Below are positions 19,047 through 28,691 of a stretch of DNA of 64,000 nt, in pieces (position 1 is the stretch's first letter; the number at the start of each line of letters is the position of its first letter). Made by a program: the position numbers and the translations under genes. The notes beneath the pieces were generated by a model. The model was given only the letters and a program-made list of their open reading frames with translations, ran no database searches and was not told the DNA's origin. Location: the NCBI GenBank assembly GCA_027493945.1, contig JAOSJU010000001.1, forward strand, positions 1,426,001 to 1,490,000, written 5' to 3'. The DNA is from Burkholderiaceae bacterium (GTDB lineage: Bacteria; Pseudomonadota; Gammaproteobacteria; Burkholderiales; Burkholderiaceae_E).

Positions 19047-20222
19047 ATGTCAGTGATCGACAAGAACACCACCTTCTGGGGCTATCGCCGCGAGAACGGT
19101 CGCGTCGGCGTTCGCAACCACGTCATCATCCTGCCGCTGGACGACCTGTCCAACGCCGCCGCCGAGGCGGTCGCGGTGGCGATCAAGGGCACGATGGCGA
19201 TCCCGCACCCCTACGGCCGCCTGCAGTTCGGCCCCGACCTCGACCTGCACTTCCGCACGCTGATCGGCACCGGCTCGAACCCGAACGTCGCCGCGGTGGT
19301 GGTGATCGGCATCGAGGACGGCTGGACGAAGAAGGTCGTCGACGGCATCGCGAAGACCGGCAAGCCGGTGGTCGGCTTCGGCATCGAGGGTCACGGCGAC
19401 CACGAGACGATCAAGCGCGCGTCGATGGCCGCCAAGCAGTTCGTCCAGCACGCGACCGCGCTGCACCGCGTCGAATGCCCGATCGCCGACCTGTGGGTGT
19501 CCACGAAGTGCGGCGAATCGGACACCACCTCGGGCTGCGGGTCGAACCCGACCGTGGGCAACGCGTTCGACAAGCTGCACCCGCTGGGTACGACGCTGTG
19601 CTTCGGCGAAACCTCCGAGATCACCGGCGGCGAGAACATCGTGGCGGCGCGCTGCGCCAACGACCAGGTCCGCGAGCGCTTCATGTTCATGTTCGACCGT
19701 TACCAGGACATGATCAACCGCTGGCGCACCACCGACCTGTCCGAGTCGCAGCCGACCAAGGGCAACATCGCCGGCGGCCTGACGACGATCGAGGAGAAGG
19801 CGCTCGGCAACATCCAGAAGATCGGCAAGAAGTGCACCGTCGACGGCGTGATCGACAAGGCCGAGGAGCCGACGCACCCGGGGCTGTGGTTCATGGACTC
19901 GTCGTCGGCGGCCGCCGAGATGGTGACGCTGTGTGCGGCCTCGGGCTACGTGGTGCACTTCTTCCCGACCGGACAGGGCAACGTGATCGGCAACCCGATC
20001 CTGCCGGTGATCAAGCTGTGCGCGAACCCGCGCACCGTGAGGCTGATGAGCGAGCACATCGACCTCGATTGCTCGGGGCTCCTGCAACGCGAGACGACGC
20101 TCGACCAGACCGGCGACAAGCTGCTCGAGGCGATGCTCGCCACGGCCAACGGGCGCTGGACCTCCGCGGAGGCGCTCGGTCACCGCGAGTTCGTGCTCAC
20201 GCGCATCCACGAGTCGGCGTGA
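19047..20222 (+). CDS. suyB: Sulfolactate sulfo-lyase, large subunit (UxaA family)
   Basis: A 391-residue UxaA/altronate dehydratase C-terminal family protein and the catalytic partner of SuyA. Conserved features include [13 protein letters not shown] at the N terminus, [17 protein letters not shown] with clustered Cys for an iron centre, [12 protein letters not shown] and [19 protein letters not shown]. The length is that of SuyB. The stop overlaps the GTG start of the SlcC-like gene (GTGA), indicating translational coupling to a dehydrogenase known from sulfolactate degraders. Assignment is by family plus context; the substrate is not proven by sequence. Confidence 0.76.
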   Translation: MSVIDKNTTFWGYRRENGRVGVRNHVIILPLDDLSNAAAEAVAVAIKGTMAIPHPYGRLQFGPDLDLHFRTLIGTGSNPNVAAVVVIGIEDGWTKKVVDGIAKTGKPVVGFGIEGHGDHETIKRASMAAKQFVQHATALHRVECPIADLWVSTKCGESDTTSGCGSNPTVGNAFDKLHPLGTTLCFGETSEITGGENIVAARCANDQVRERFMFMFDRYQDMINRWRTTDLSESQPTKGNIAGGLTTIEEKALGNIQKIGKKCTVDGVIDKAEEPTHPGLWFMDSSSAAAEMVTLCAASGYVVHFFPTGQGNVIGNPILPVIKLCANPRTVRLMSEHIDLDCSGLLQRETTLDQTGDKLLEAMLATANGRWTSAEALGHREFVLTRIHESA

Positions 20223-21151
20223 CGCGCGTCGTCGTCAGCGAGTTCATGGACCTGCCGGCGGTCGAGTCGCTGCGCGATGTGTTCGACGTCGACTACACGC
20301 CGGATCTGGTCGACGACCGCGCGGGGCTGCTCGCGCGCGTCGCGGGTGCGGATGCGCTGATCGTGCGCAACCGTTCCCGCGTCGACCGCGAACTGCTCGC
20401 CGCCGCGCCGCGGCTGCGCGCGGTCGGCCGCCTCGGCGTGGGCCTCGACAACATCGACACCGCCGCCTGCGAGGCGGCCGGCATCGCGGTCTTTCCGGCC
20501 ACCGGCGCCAACAGCCTGGCAGTCGCGGAGTACGTCGTTGCCACCGCGATGGTGCTGCTTCGGGGTGCGTACCTGTCGGGCAACGAGGTGGCCGCGGGCC
20601 AGTGGCCCCGGGCACGCATGTCGCAGGGCCGCGAAACCGCGGGCAAGACGATCGGGCTGGTCGGCTTCGGCGGCATCGGCCGGATGACCGCGAAGCTCGC
20701 GCAGTGCCTGGGCATGCGCGTGCTCGCGCACGACCCGGCACTGGCGCCCGATGCGCGCGCCTGGTCGGACAGCGGCGTCGGCCGGCGCGAGCTCGACGCG
20801 CTGCTCGCCGAGGCCGACGTGGTCAGCCTGCACGTGCCGCTCGTCGATTCGACGCGCGGCCTGATCGACGCCGCGCGCCTCGCGCGGATGAAACCCGAAG
20901 CCGTCCTGATCAACACCGCGCGCGGCGGCGTCGTCGACGAAGCGGCGCTGGCCGCCGCGCTGCAGGCAGGGCGTCTCGGCGGCGCGGCGCTCGATGTCTT
21001 CGAGAGCGAGCCGCTTCGCGCCGATTCGCCGCTGGCCGGCGCGCCGAACCTGATCCTCACGCCGCACATCGGCGGCGTCACGCGCGAGTCGAACGAGCGG
21101 GTCAGCTCGCTGATCGCCGAGCGCATCCGCGGCTTCTTCCGGAACCCGTGA
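20219..21151 (+). CDS. slcC: (S)-sulfolactate dehydrogenase-like D-2-hydroxyacid dehydrogenase
   Basis: A 310-residue NAD-dependent 2-hydroxyacid dehydrogenase. Nucleotide-binding motif GFGGIG near residue 148, catalytic Arg in NTARGG near 232, Glu in FESEP and His in TPHIGG near 282. In Chromohalobacter-type sulfolactate degradation SlcC oxidises (S)-sulfolactate to sulfopyruvate and ComC reduces it to the (R) isomer used by SuyAB; both partners are present here in order. The GTG start at 20219 is set by the 4-base overlap with suyB; no in-frame ATG fits the family N terminus. Confidence 0.75.
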   Translation: MTRVVVSEFMDLPAVESLRDVFDVDYTPDLVDDRAGLLARVAGADALIVRNRSRVDRELLAAAPRLRAVGRLGVGLDNIDTAACEAAGIAVFPATGANSLAVAEYVVATAMVLLRGAYLSGNEVAAGQWPRARMSQGRETAGKTIGLVGFGGIGRMTAKLAQCLGMRVLAHDPALAPDARAWSDSGVGRRELDALLAEADVVSLHVPLVDSTRGLIDAARLARMKPEAVLINTARGGVVDEAALAAALQAGRLGGAALDVFESEPLRADSPLAGAPNLILTPHIGGVTRESNERVSSLIAERIRGFFRNP

Positions 21152-21215
21152 TCCTGAACCGTCTGGCACGCGCCGGCGCGCCATCACATACTGCAGGTTT
21201 GCCCGCGGAGCACGC

Positions 21216-22217
21216 ATGCCCCGACTTACCGTCGAGCGATTGAACGAACTCGCCGCCGGCGCACTGCAGCGCGCCGGCGCCACGGCCGAGACCGCGCGCA
21301 TCACCGCCGCCGCGCTCGTGGCCGCCGAGGCGCAAGGCCTCGGTTCTCATGGCCTGGCGCGCGTCGCCCAATACGCCGCACACCTGCGCCACGGCCGCGT
21401 CGCCGGCGATGCACAGGCGCGCGTCGTGCGCGCACGCGCTGCCGCCTGCCTGGTCGATGCCGACGAGGGCCTCGCGTTTCCCGCCTGCGCGCTGGCGGTG
21501 CGCGAAGCGATCGCGCGCGCCCGCGCGGCCGGCGCCGCGTTCGCCGGCGTCACGCGCAGCCACCACTTCGGTGCGGCCGCCCGGCACCTGCAGCCGGTGG
21601 CCGAGGCGGGCATGGTGGGGTTGGCGTTCGGCAACTCACCGGCGGCGATGCCCGCCTGGGGCGGCCGGCGCGCGATCTTCGGCACGAATCCGATCGCGGC
21701 GGTTTTTCCGCGCCGTGGCGCGCCGTCGCTCACGATCGACCTCTCGCTGTCCGGGGTCGCGCGCGGCAAGCTGATGGTCGCCGCGCGCGAAGGCAGGCCG
21801 ATCCCGGCCGGCTGGGCGCTCGACAAGGACGGCAACCCGACCACCGACCCGAAAGCGGGCCTCGAAGGAATGATGCTGCCGGCCGGCGGCGTCAAGGGCG
21901 CGATGCTCGCGCTGATGGTCGAACTCATCTGCTGCGCGCTCACCGGCGCCGCGTTCGGCTTCGAGGCCGATTCGTTCTTCACCGACGAAGGCAACCGGCC
22001 ACGGATCGGCCAGGCCTTCATCGTGATCGATCCGGGCGCGCTCGCCGGCAACGACGTGTTTCACGAGCGCATCGAAACGCTGGTGGCGACGATGCTGGTC
22101 GATCCCGAAGTGCGGCTGCCCGGGCAACGGCGCGTCGAGCTCGCGCGGCGCGCCGAGGCTGAAGGCATCGAAGTGCCGGCTCAGTTGGTCGCGCAACTCG
22201 AGTCGCTGGCCGGCTGA
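21216..22217 (+). CDS. comC: (R)-sulfolactate dehydrogenase-like, Ldh2/malate-lactate-ureidoglycolate dehydrogenase family
   Basis: A 333-residue Ldh2-family NAD(P) oxidoreductase. Family marks are the N-terminal helical part with EAQGLGSHGLARV (catalytic His), GVTRSHHFGAAARHL, FGTNPIAAVFPR and GGVKGAMLALMVE. ComC interconverts sulfopyruvate and (R)-sulfolactate, so with the preceding SlcC-like gene it would form a two-enzyme racemase feeding SuyAB. The 64-base gap after slcC contains no obvious terminator. Other Ldh2 substrates (malate, lactate, ureidoglycolate) cannot be excluded without context. Confidence 0.74.
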   Translation: MPRLTVERLNELAAGALQRAGATAETARITAAALVAAEAQGLGSHGLARVAQYAAHLRHGRVAGDAQARVVRARAAACLVDADEGLAFPACALAVREAIARARAAGAAFAGVTRSHHFGAAARHLQPVAEAGMVGLAFGNSPAAMPAWGGRRAIFGTNPIAAVFPRRGAPSLTIDLSLSGVARGKLMVAAREGRPIPAGWALDKDGNPTTDPKAGLEGMMLPAGGVKGAMLALMVELICCALTGAAFGFEADSFFTDEGNRPRIGQAFIVIDPGALAGNDVFHERIETLVATMLVDPEVRLPGQRRVELARRAEAEGIEVPAQLVAQLESLAG

Positions 22218-22238
22218 TCGGCCGCGCAAGCTTCGTCG

Positions 22239-23198
22239 ATGAAAATCTTCGACGCCCCGGCCACGCGCGACGCGCTGCCCTTCGAGCGGCTCGTCGAAGC
22301 ACTGCGCGCGATGTTCGCCACCGGCTGCGAGGTGCCGCCGCGCCACGTGCACGAAATCGGCGCGCCCGGCGGCAACGCGCTGGTTTCGCTGATCATGCCG
22401 GCATGGACCGCGCGCCACTACGGCATCAAGACGGTCAATGTCGCGCCGGGCAACGCGGCGCAAGACCTGCCGGGCCTGCACGCGGTGTACCTGCTGTTCG
22501 ATGCAGTCACCGGCGTGCCGCTGGCACAGCTCGACGGCAACGTCATCACTTCGCGCCGAACGGCAGCGGCCTCGGCGCTCGCCGCATCCTGGCTCGCGCG
22601 CGAGGATGCGCGGCACCTGCTCGTGGTCGGCGCGGGCGCGGTCGCGCGGCTGCTGCCGTCGGCCTATCGCGCGGTACGGCGAATCGAGCGCGTCACCGTC
22701 TGGGCGCGGCGCAGCGATGCCGCGCAGGCGCTGGCCGCGGAGCTGCGCGGGCAAGGCTTCGACGCCGCGGCAGCGGCCGACCTCGGCACTGCAGTCGCAG
22801 CGGCCGACATCGTCAGCTGCGCGACGCTCGCCACCGAGCCGATCGTGCACGGCCGATGGCTGCGCGCCGGCAGCCACCTCGACCTGATCGGCAGCTTCAC
22901 TCCGGCGATGCGCGAGGCCGACGACGACTGCTTCGCCGGCGCGGCGCTCTACGTCGACACCGACGAGGCGCTACAGAAGAGCGGCGAGCTGCTCGGCCCC
23001 ATGTCGCGCGGGGTGTTCGGGCGCGGCGACGTCCGCGGCACGCTGGCCGCGCTCGCGCGCGGCGAGGCCAGGGGAAGGCTCAGCCACGACGAACGCACCG
23101 TATTCAAGTCGGTGGGCACCGCGCTCGAGGACCTCGCCGCGGCGACGCTGGTCTGGGAGACGACTCAAGGTACCGGCCCCACCCCCGATTGCGGATGA
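22239..23198 (+). CDS. Ornithine cyclodeaminase/mu-crystallin family protein
   Basis: A 319-residue Rossmann-type protein of the OCD/mu-crystallin family: MPAWTARHYGIKTVNVAPGN, the conserved SRRTAAASALAASWLAR segment, the dinucleotide site VVGAGAVARLL and DLIGSFTPAMREAD. Members reduce ketimines or interconvert amino and oxo acids with NAD(P)H. It lies in the sulfolactate operon, 21 bases after comC and overlapping the exporter gene by ATGA. A role in amination or deamination of sulfopyruvate or cysteate is possible but speculative. Confidence 0.88.
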   Translation: MKIFDAPATRDALPFERLVEALRAMFATGCEVPPRHVHEIGAPGGNALVSLIMPAWTARHYGIKTVNVAPGNAAQDLPGLHAVYLLFDAVTGVPLAQLDGNVITSRRTAAASALAASWLAREDARHLLVVGAGAVARLLPSAYRAVRRIERVTVWARRSDAAQALAAELRGQGFDAAAAADLGTAVAAADIVSCATLATEPIVHGRWLRAGSHLDLIGSFTPAMREADDDCFAGAALYVDTDEALQKSGELLGPMSRGVFGRGDVRGTLAALARGEARGRLSHDERTVFKSVGTALEDLAAATLVWETTQGTGPTPDCG

Positions 23199-23932
23199 AC
23201 CTGCCCATCGAGACGCTCGCGGGCGTCGGCCTCGTCGTCGTCTTCGCCTACACGGTGGTCGGCCTCGCCGGTTTCGGCGCATCGATGGTCGCGATGCCGA
23301 TGCTGGTTCAGCTGTTGCCGCTGAAGCTCGCGCTGCCGATGATGCTGATCTACGACCTGGTCGGCGGCGTGGCGATCGGCGTGCGCAACCGCAAGTCCGT
23401 CGATCGCGGCGAGTTGCTGCGCCTGGTGCCGTTCATGCTGGCAGGGATCGTCCTGGGCGTGACCATGCTGGTGAAGGCACCGGAGCGCGCGCTGCTGCTG
23501 CTGCTCGGCGTCTTCGTGCTCGCGTTCGCGGCCCGGAGCCTGCTGGTCCGCCCGGGGCGCGCGCGGATCGCCCCGGCATGGGCCGCACCGCTCGGAACCG
23601 TGGGCGGCGTGTTCAGCGCGCTGTTCGGCACCGGCGGGCCGATCTACACGATCTACCTCGCGCGGCGCATCGAGGACAAGAGCCGGCTGCGCGCGACGAT
23701 CTCGCTGCTACTGTTCATGAGCGCGCTGGCGCGACTCGCCTCGTTCATCGCGGCAAGTCTGTTCTCGCCGCCGGGGCTGCCGATGCTGCTCGCGACGATG
23801 CTGCCCTGCGCGCTGGCAGGGATGTACCTCGGCACGCACCTGCATCATCGGCTGCCTGCGCATCGCATCGTCCAGGCCGTCTGGGCGATCCTGGTCGTGG
23901 GCGGCGCGACGCTGGTGCTGCGCAACGTCTGA
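23195..23932 (+). CDS. TSUP family membrane protein, TauE/SafE-type sulfite exporter
   Basis: A 245-residue integral membrane protein with about eight helices and the TSUP repeats (VVGLAGFGASMVAMPML; VGGVFSALFGTGGPIYTIYL). TauE/SafE members export sulfite or organosulfur acids. As the last gene of an operon that should release sulfite from sulfolactate, a sulfite exporter is the natural role. The ATG overlaps the preceding stop (ATGA). It converges on the flavoprotein gene from the opposite strand with 57 bases between stops. Confidence 0.85.
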   Translation: MNLPIETLAGVGLVVVFAYTVVGLAGFGASMVAMPMLVQLLPLKLALPMMLIYDLVGGVAIGVRNRKSVDRGELLRLVPFMLAGIVLGVTMLVKAPERALLLLLGVFVLAFAARSLLVRPGRARIAPAWAAPLGTVGGVFSALFGTGGPIYTIYLARRIEDKSRLRATISLLLFMSALARLASFIAASLFSPPGLPMLLATMLPCALAGMYLGTHLHHRLPAHRIVQAVWAILVVGGATLVLRNV

Positions 23933-23989
23933 GGCCGACCCGCGCGCGCCACCGCGTCGGCGCCGCGAAGGACTCGTGCCATCGATCGT

Positions 23990-25720
23990 TCAGGCCGCTT
24001 CGCCGTCGGCGATCAGGCTCTGTCCGGGTCGAACCCGGCTGAACGCCACCGGCTCGCGGCCGATGCTCACGGCACCGTCGTGCCATCGGGCGACCGTATA
24101 GCTGGATCGCTCGGGATCGCCGGCCTCCGGGTGATCCTCGCGGAAGTGCGCGCCGCGCGAGTCCTCGCGCGAAATCGCGGCGGCGGCGATCACGCGACTC
24201 ACCGAGATCAGGCTCCTCAGGTTCATCCAGTCGTGCCAGCTCAGGTTGAACGCGCGGTCGGTATCGGCCACGCCGGTGCGCGACAGCTGCGCATCGAGCT
24301 CCGCGAGCCGCTTCGCCGCGCGCGCGAGCCCTTCGGCATTACGCAGGATGCCGACGTCGTCCCACATGCACTCATACAGCGCCTCGCGGATTTCCTCGAC
24401 ACTGCCGGGCGCCAGCGAGAACGGCGCCTCGTGCGCGGCGATGCTGCGCGCGATCGCCGTCATGTCCGGCTCGCGATACGCGGGATGCCTGCCGATCCAG
24501 GCGGCCATGCTGTCGCCGGCGATGCCGCCGAACACCGTGGAGTTGGCCACGCCGTTGCCGCCGAGGCGATTCGCGCCGTGCACGCCACCGGTGTCCTCGC
24601 CGGCGGCGAACAGGCCCGTCAGCGGCGTCGTGCAATCGACGCCGAACACGACGCCGCCCATCATGTAGTGCGCGGTCGGGACGACCTCGACCAGCCCGCC
24701 CGCGAGGTCGAAGCCGCAATCGGCGCAGCGCTCAACCATGCCCTTGAACATCCGGCGCACGTTGTCGGGCCCGAGGTGGTCCATCCGGATGTAGACGCCG
24801 CCATTGGGCGAGGTGCGCCCCGCGCGCATCTCCGAATAGATCGAGCGCGAGACGATGTCGCGCGTCGCGCGCTCGGCGCGCGGATCGTAGCGCTGCATGA
24901 AGCGCTCGCTCGCGCCGTTGAGCAACTGTCCGCCGGCGCCGCGCAGGCCCTCCTCGAGCACGGTGCCGGTCATCCTGGTGCCCGGCCCCGCGAGCAGCCC
25001 GGTGGGGTGGAACTGCACCATCTCCATGTCGCGCAGCGCGAGCCCGGCGCGCAGCGCCATCGCCAGCCCGTCGCAACTCTTGTCGCCCGACGGCGTGTGG
25101 TACTTGTACATCGTCGGACCACCGCCGGTGGCCAGCAGCACCGCCTTCGCCTGCACGAAGACGAAGTCGCCGGTGCGCATGTCGATCATCAGCACGCCGG
25201 CAAGTGCCGACCCATCGGCAGTACGCACCAGCTCGATCGCGCGATGCTCCTCGAGCCGCCCGATGCCGCGCGACCAGGCCTGCTCGGCCAGCCGGTTGAT
25301 GATCTCGATGCCGGTGAGGTCGCCCTTGTGCACCGTGCGGTCGAAGGTCTGCCCGGCGAAAGCCTTCTGGTGCACCGTGCCGTCGGGGTTGCGATCGAAG
25401 AAGCAGCCGAGCTCGTTCTCGAGCTCGCGGATGCGCTCGACCGCGCCGGTGACCAGCGTCCAGGCGAGATCCTGGTCGGACAGCCACTTGCTGCCCTCGA
25501 TCGTGTCCATGAAGTGACGCTCGATCGAGTCGCCTTCGGCCAGAGCGACGTTGTAGCCGCCCTGCACCATCCGCGTGCAGCCGCTCTTGCCGAGCAGTCC
25601 CTTCACCGCGACGATGATCGACAGTGCCGGATTCGCCTGGTGCGCGTGCAGCGCGGCGAACAGGCCCGCGCCACCGGAACCGAGGATCAGGATATCGGTC
25701 TGCAGCCTGCCCAGCTTCAC
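23990..25720 (-). CDS. Succinate dehydrogenase/fumarate reductase-like flavoprotein subunit
   Basis: A 576-residue SdhA/FrdA/NadB-family FAD protein. GSGGAGLFAALHA binds the ADP part of FAD near residue 15; substrate-site blocks FHPTGLL and GGVHGANRLGGNGVANS are present. At the place where membrane SdhA has the His that binds FAD covalently (SHTVSAQGG), this protein has GCTRMVQGG with Cys/Thr, so FAD is probably non-covalent. Last gene of the 29.8-24.0 kb operon, with the iron-sulfur and cytochrome subunits at the other end. GTG start at 25720 by overlap with the hydratase stop. It may oxidise or reduce a substituted succinate/fumarate rather than succinate itself (inference). Confidence 0.88.
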   Translation of the reverse strand: MKLGRLQTDILILGSGGAGLFAALHAHQANPALSIIVAVKGLLGKSGCTRMVQGGYNVALAEGDSIERHFMDTIEGSKWLSDQDLAWTLVTGAVERIRELENELGCFFDRNPDGTVHQKAFAGQTFDRTVHKGDLTGIEIINRLAEQAWSRGIGRLEEHRAIELVRTADGSALAGVLMIDMRTGDFVFVQAKAVLLATGGGPTMYKYHTPSGDKSCDGLAMALRAGLALRDMEMVQFHPTGLLAGPGTRMTGTVLEEGLRGAGGQLLNGASERFMQRYDPRAERATRDIVSRSIYSEMRAGRTSPNGGVYIRMDHLGPDNVRRMFKGMVERCADCGFDLAGGLVEVVPTAHYMMGGVVFGVDCTTPLTGLFAAGEDTGGVHGANRLGGNGVANSTVFGGIAGDSMAAWIGRHPAYREPDMTAIARSIAAHEAPFSLAPGSVEEIREALYECMWDDVGILRNAEGLARAAKRLAELDAQLSRTGVADTDRAFNLSWHDWMNLRSLISVSRVIAAAAISREDSRGAHFREDHPEAGDPERSSYTVARWHDGAVSIGREPVAFSRVRPGQSLIADGEAA

Positions 25721-26332
25721 CGCGACTGCACCCCGAGGCTGGCGAGCACCTGCGCGCGCCGCGCGTCGACGTCGTGCCTGACCGCGTCGTAGAGGCTGCC
25801 GCCGTGGCTGTCCATCGCCACGAGCAGCGGGCCGAAGTCGCGGATGCGGAACTTCCACAGCGACTCGGGGTTCAGGTCGTCGAGGTCGACGTCCTCGATG
25901 CTCTCGATCCAGGTCGTCTCCAGCGCCGCCGTGCCGCCGACGATCGCGAGGTAGACGCCGCCCAGGTCGCGAAACGCCGCGAGCGATGCGTCGCGCAGCC
26001 CGCCCTTGCCGACGATGATGCGCACCCCGTCGCGCTGCATCAGCGGCCGGGTGAAGCGCTCCATCCGGTCCGAGGTCGTCGTGCCGATGCACACCGGCGC
26101 GTAGCCCGCCGGATGCTCGGCGCTCGGCTCGACCTTCTTCACGTTGGGCGCGGTGTGGATCACCGCGTGTCCGCGCAGGTCGAAGCGCGTGGTTCGCCCG
26201 CGGTCGAACATCGCGATCTGCGTGGCGTCGCGAATGCCGAACAGCGTGCGCTGGAGCGTGACCGTGTCGTCGACCGCGCAGCTGCCGGACCTGCTCCTCG
26301 GTGACCGGCGTGGCGAGCTCGTAGTGGGCCAT
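25717..26332 (-). CDS. Class I fumarase/tartrate dehydratase-type hydratase, beta subunit (frameshifted near start)
   Basis: About 205 residues once the frames are joined. MAHYELATPVTEEQVRQLR from the ATG at 26332 is in one frame; VDDTVTLQRTLFGIRDATQI onward is in another. The break lies at about 26270-26282. The C-terminal part has GTTTSDRMERFTRPL and IVGKGGL, as in Fumerase_C/TtdB. With the alpha subunit it adds or removes water across a fumarate-like double bond; family activities include fumarase, L-tartrate dehydratase and mesaconase. It lies 2 bases after the alpha subunit and overlaps the flavoprotein start (GTGA). Confidence 0.84.
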
Positions 26333-26334
26333 GT

Positions 26335-27210
26335 TCAGAATCCGAACGACACGCCCTCGGGCGTGAATGTCGCCGTCGCGCGCCGCGCCGAGTGGCACTG
26401 CATGTTCACCGCCACCGGGTTCATCGTGATATGCGTCGCGGCGAGCTCCACGTGGACCGCGAACGCGGTGGAGTCGCCGCCCAGCCCCTGCGGGCCGACG
26501 CCGAGGCGATTGACCGCCGCGCTCAGCTGTTCCTCGATCTTCGCGCCTTCGGGGTCGCCGCAGCGACTACCCAGCTCGCGCGTGGCCGCGCGCTTGGCCA
26601 GCGCGACGCACAGGTCGGAGGTGCCGCCGATGCCCACCCCGACGATGGTGGGCGGGCAGGTCTTGCCGCCCGCCGCGATCACGCAGTCGACGACGAAGGT
26701 CTTGATCGCGTCGACGCCCTCGGCGGGAATCGCCATCTTCAGGAACGAGTTGTTCTCCGAGCCGCTTCCCTTGGGCACCATTTCGATCTGCAGCTCTTCG
26801 GAACGGTCGCTGAAGTCGACGTGGATGACCGGCACCCCGATGCCGCAGGAGGTGTGCTCGTTGCGGCGCGTGAGCGGATGCACGACCGACGAGCGCAGCG
26901 GATGCTCGCGAGTCGCGCGCTCGCAGCCCTTGCGGATCGCCTGCTTCAGCGCATGTCCGTCGACCTCGACGCCACGGCCGATCAGCACGTTGTAGATCGG
27001 GATACCCGTGTCCTGGCACAGCAGGTTGTGCGTGTCCTCGGCCACCCTGATGTTGGTGACCATCGTGGCCAGCACGCGCTGCGCGGTATGGTCGGTCTCG
27101 CCCGCCGTCAAGCGGGCGAATCCGTCCTTGATATCCGGCGGCAGGATCTTCAGCGCCCGGATGTAGAGTTCCCTGGCGGCCTCCTCGACCGCCTGCGGAT
27201 CGACTTTCAA
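26335..27210 (-). CDS. Class I fumarase/tartrate dehydratase-type hydratase, alpha subunit
   Basis: A 291-residue Fumerase (TtdA-like) subunit carrying the [4Fe-4S] cluster. Likely cluster Cys are in LLCQDTG, GGKTCPP and GGTSDLCVAL. Other conserved blocks are NEHTSCGIGVP, PKGSGSENNSFLKM and GPQGLGGD. Two-subunit class I enzymes act as fumarase, tartrate dehydratase or mesaconase. In an operon with an SDH-like complex, and possibly co-regulated with a glutamate-mutase cluster, mesaconase (mesaconate to citramalate) is an attractive but unproven role. The frame is intact. Confidence 0.88.
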   Translation of the reverse strand: MKVDPQAVEEAARELYIRALKILPPDIKDGFARLTAGETDHTAQRVLATMVTNIRVAEDTHNLLCQDTGIPIYNVLIGRGVEVDGHALKQAIRKGCERATREHPLRSSVVHPLTRRNEHTSCGIGVPVIHVDFSDRSEELQIEMVPKGSGSENNSFLKMAIPAEGVDAIKTFVVDCVIAAGGKTCPPTIVGVGIGGTSDLCVALAKRAATRELGSRCGDPEGAKIEEQLSAAVNRLGVGPQGLGGDSTAFAVHVELAATHITMNPVAVNMQCHSARRATATFTPEGVSFGF

Positions 27211-27211
27211 G

Positions 27212-28215
27212 TCAGTTCGCCTTCAGCTTGCGACGCTCGACCACCTTCGCCCAATGCGCCGACTCCTTGTCGATCGCCGCAGCGAACTCCGCCGGCGAAT
27301 TGCCGACCGGGTTCATGCCTGCCACGAACAGCCGCGCCTTCATTTCGGTGTTCTGGAGCGCCTTGACCGTGTCGCGGTGGATCTTGTCGACGATCGCTTG
27401 CGGCGTGCCGGCCGGAACCATGAAGCCGAACCAGCCGGTGTTCTCGAAGCCGGGCAGCCCGTTCTCGGCGGCCGTCGGCACGTTCGGGAGCAGCGGCGAG
27501 CGCGTCTTGCTCGTCACCGCGAGCGCGCGCAGGCGGCCATTGGCCACATAGGGCGCCACCGCGGCGATGTTGCCGACCACCAGCTGGAGCGCGCCCGTCA
27601 CGAGGTCGGGGTACGAAGCGGCTTCGCCCTTGTACGGGACGTGGACGAGGTCGATGCCGGCCGCGTCGATGAAGCTTTCCCCCGCCATGTGCACCTGGCT
27701 GCCGATGCCGGCCGAGCCGAAATTGAGCTTGCCCGGCTGGCTCTTCGCGTAGGCGATGAATTCCTTCAGCGTCTTCGCCGGGATCGACGGATTCACCGTC
27801 ACCACCTGCGGGCCGCTCGCCACGTTCGTCACGGCGATGAAGTCCTTCTTCGCGTCGAAGGGCATCTTCGGATACATGTGCGGATTGACGGTAAAGATGC
27901 TGCCCGATGTCATCAGCAACGTGTAGCCGTCCGGGGCCGATTTCGCCACGACGTCGGCGCCGATGTTGCCGCCGGCGCCACCGCGGTTCTCGACGACCAC
28001 CGACTGGCCCCACATCTCGCTCAGGTCCTTGGCGAGCGCCCCCGGCGACCACGTCGGTGGTGCCGCCGGCCACGAACGGCACAACGACCTTCACCGGCCG
28101 CACGGGCCACGCGTCCTGGGCGGCGGCATGCTGCGGCGCCCAGAACGCCAGCGCACAGCTGGCGGCTGCGAGGCCCATCACGGCCCGGCGATTGCGATCT
28201 GCGATGGTTTTCAAG
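27212..28215 (-). CDS. Tripartite tricarboxylate transporter substrate-binding protein (TctC/Bug) (frameshifted)
   Basis: Periplasmic Bug-family protein of about 333 residues with a signal peptide (MGLAAASCALAFWAPQHAAAQ). PVKVVVPFVAGGTTDVVA is in one frame; ALAKDLSEMWGQSVVVENRGG and the remainder are in another. The break is at about 28040-28060. Ligand-loop motifs PYKGEA and GKLNFGSAGIGS fit the family. TTG 28215 is taken as start because GAGGAG lies 7 bases upstream. It sits between the membrane-anchor genes and the hydratase genes with no own TctAB; it may use the tctAB products encoded at 29.9-32.0 kb. Confidence 0.85.
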
Positions 28216-28274
28216 CTGTATCTCCTCTTCCGGTTCGATGCGATCGTCACGATCATGTGCGGGCGCCGCGCGCG

Positions 28275-28691
28275 CTACCCGACCAGCGCCAGCGCGAAGG
28301 CGAGGCCCGCGGCGAAGCCCAGGCCGGCGACTGCGGCGATCCAGTTCTTGCGCAGCCCCGACCAGGGCCTGAATTCGATCACGAGCAGGCGCAGCCCGCC
28401 AGTCAGGTGAATCGCCAACAGGACCACCAGCCCCCATTCGCCGAGCTTGAACAGCGGCCGATCGGCGAATCGCAGGAAGCCGTCGAGCGCCGCTTCGCCG
28501 TGAAGCGCCTGCGCGAGCGCCCAGAAGTGCAGCGGCAGGAACGCCGCAAGGGCGATGCCAGACAGGCGATGCGCGAAAAATGCCCACCACGCCGGATGGC
28601 TGCGCGCGCGAAAGTCGTTGCGGCGCGCCGGCGCGCGCCTTGCCGCCGGCTCCCTGCGCCCCGTCATGTCGTTGCTGGCGGCCGCGTTCAT
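28275..28691 (-). CDS. Succinate dehydrogenase-like membrane anchor, cytochrome b subunit (SdhC/D type, second anchor)
   Basis: A 138-residue protein with three membrane helices. HPAWWAFFAHRLSGIALAAF and LPLHFWAL resemble the quinone/heme b region of Sdh_cyt proteins; RLSG and the following His (heme ligand) are the family marks. The ATG overlaps the stop of the first anchor gene (ATGA). It would hold the iron-sulfur and flavoprotein subunits to the inner membrane and pass electrons to or from quinone. The 59-base gap to tctC contains its ribosome-binding site only. Confidence 0.8.
   Translation of the reverse strand: MNAAASNDMTGRREPAARRAPARRNDFRARSHPAWWAFFAHRLSGIALAAFLPLHFWALAQALHGEAALDGFLRFADRPLFKLGEWGLVVLLAIHLTGGLRLLVIEFRPWSGLRKNWIAAVAGLGFAAGLAFALALVG

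Noticed and set aside
23990-26398. 802-residue frame that seems to fuse the hydratase beta start to the flavoprotein
   Set aside because: The middle part is nonsense; it joins the N terminus of the hydratase to the flavoprotein only because of the frameshift near 26275. Two separate genes fit better.
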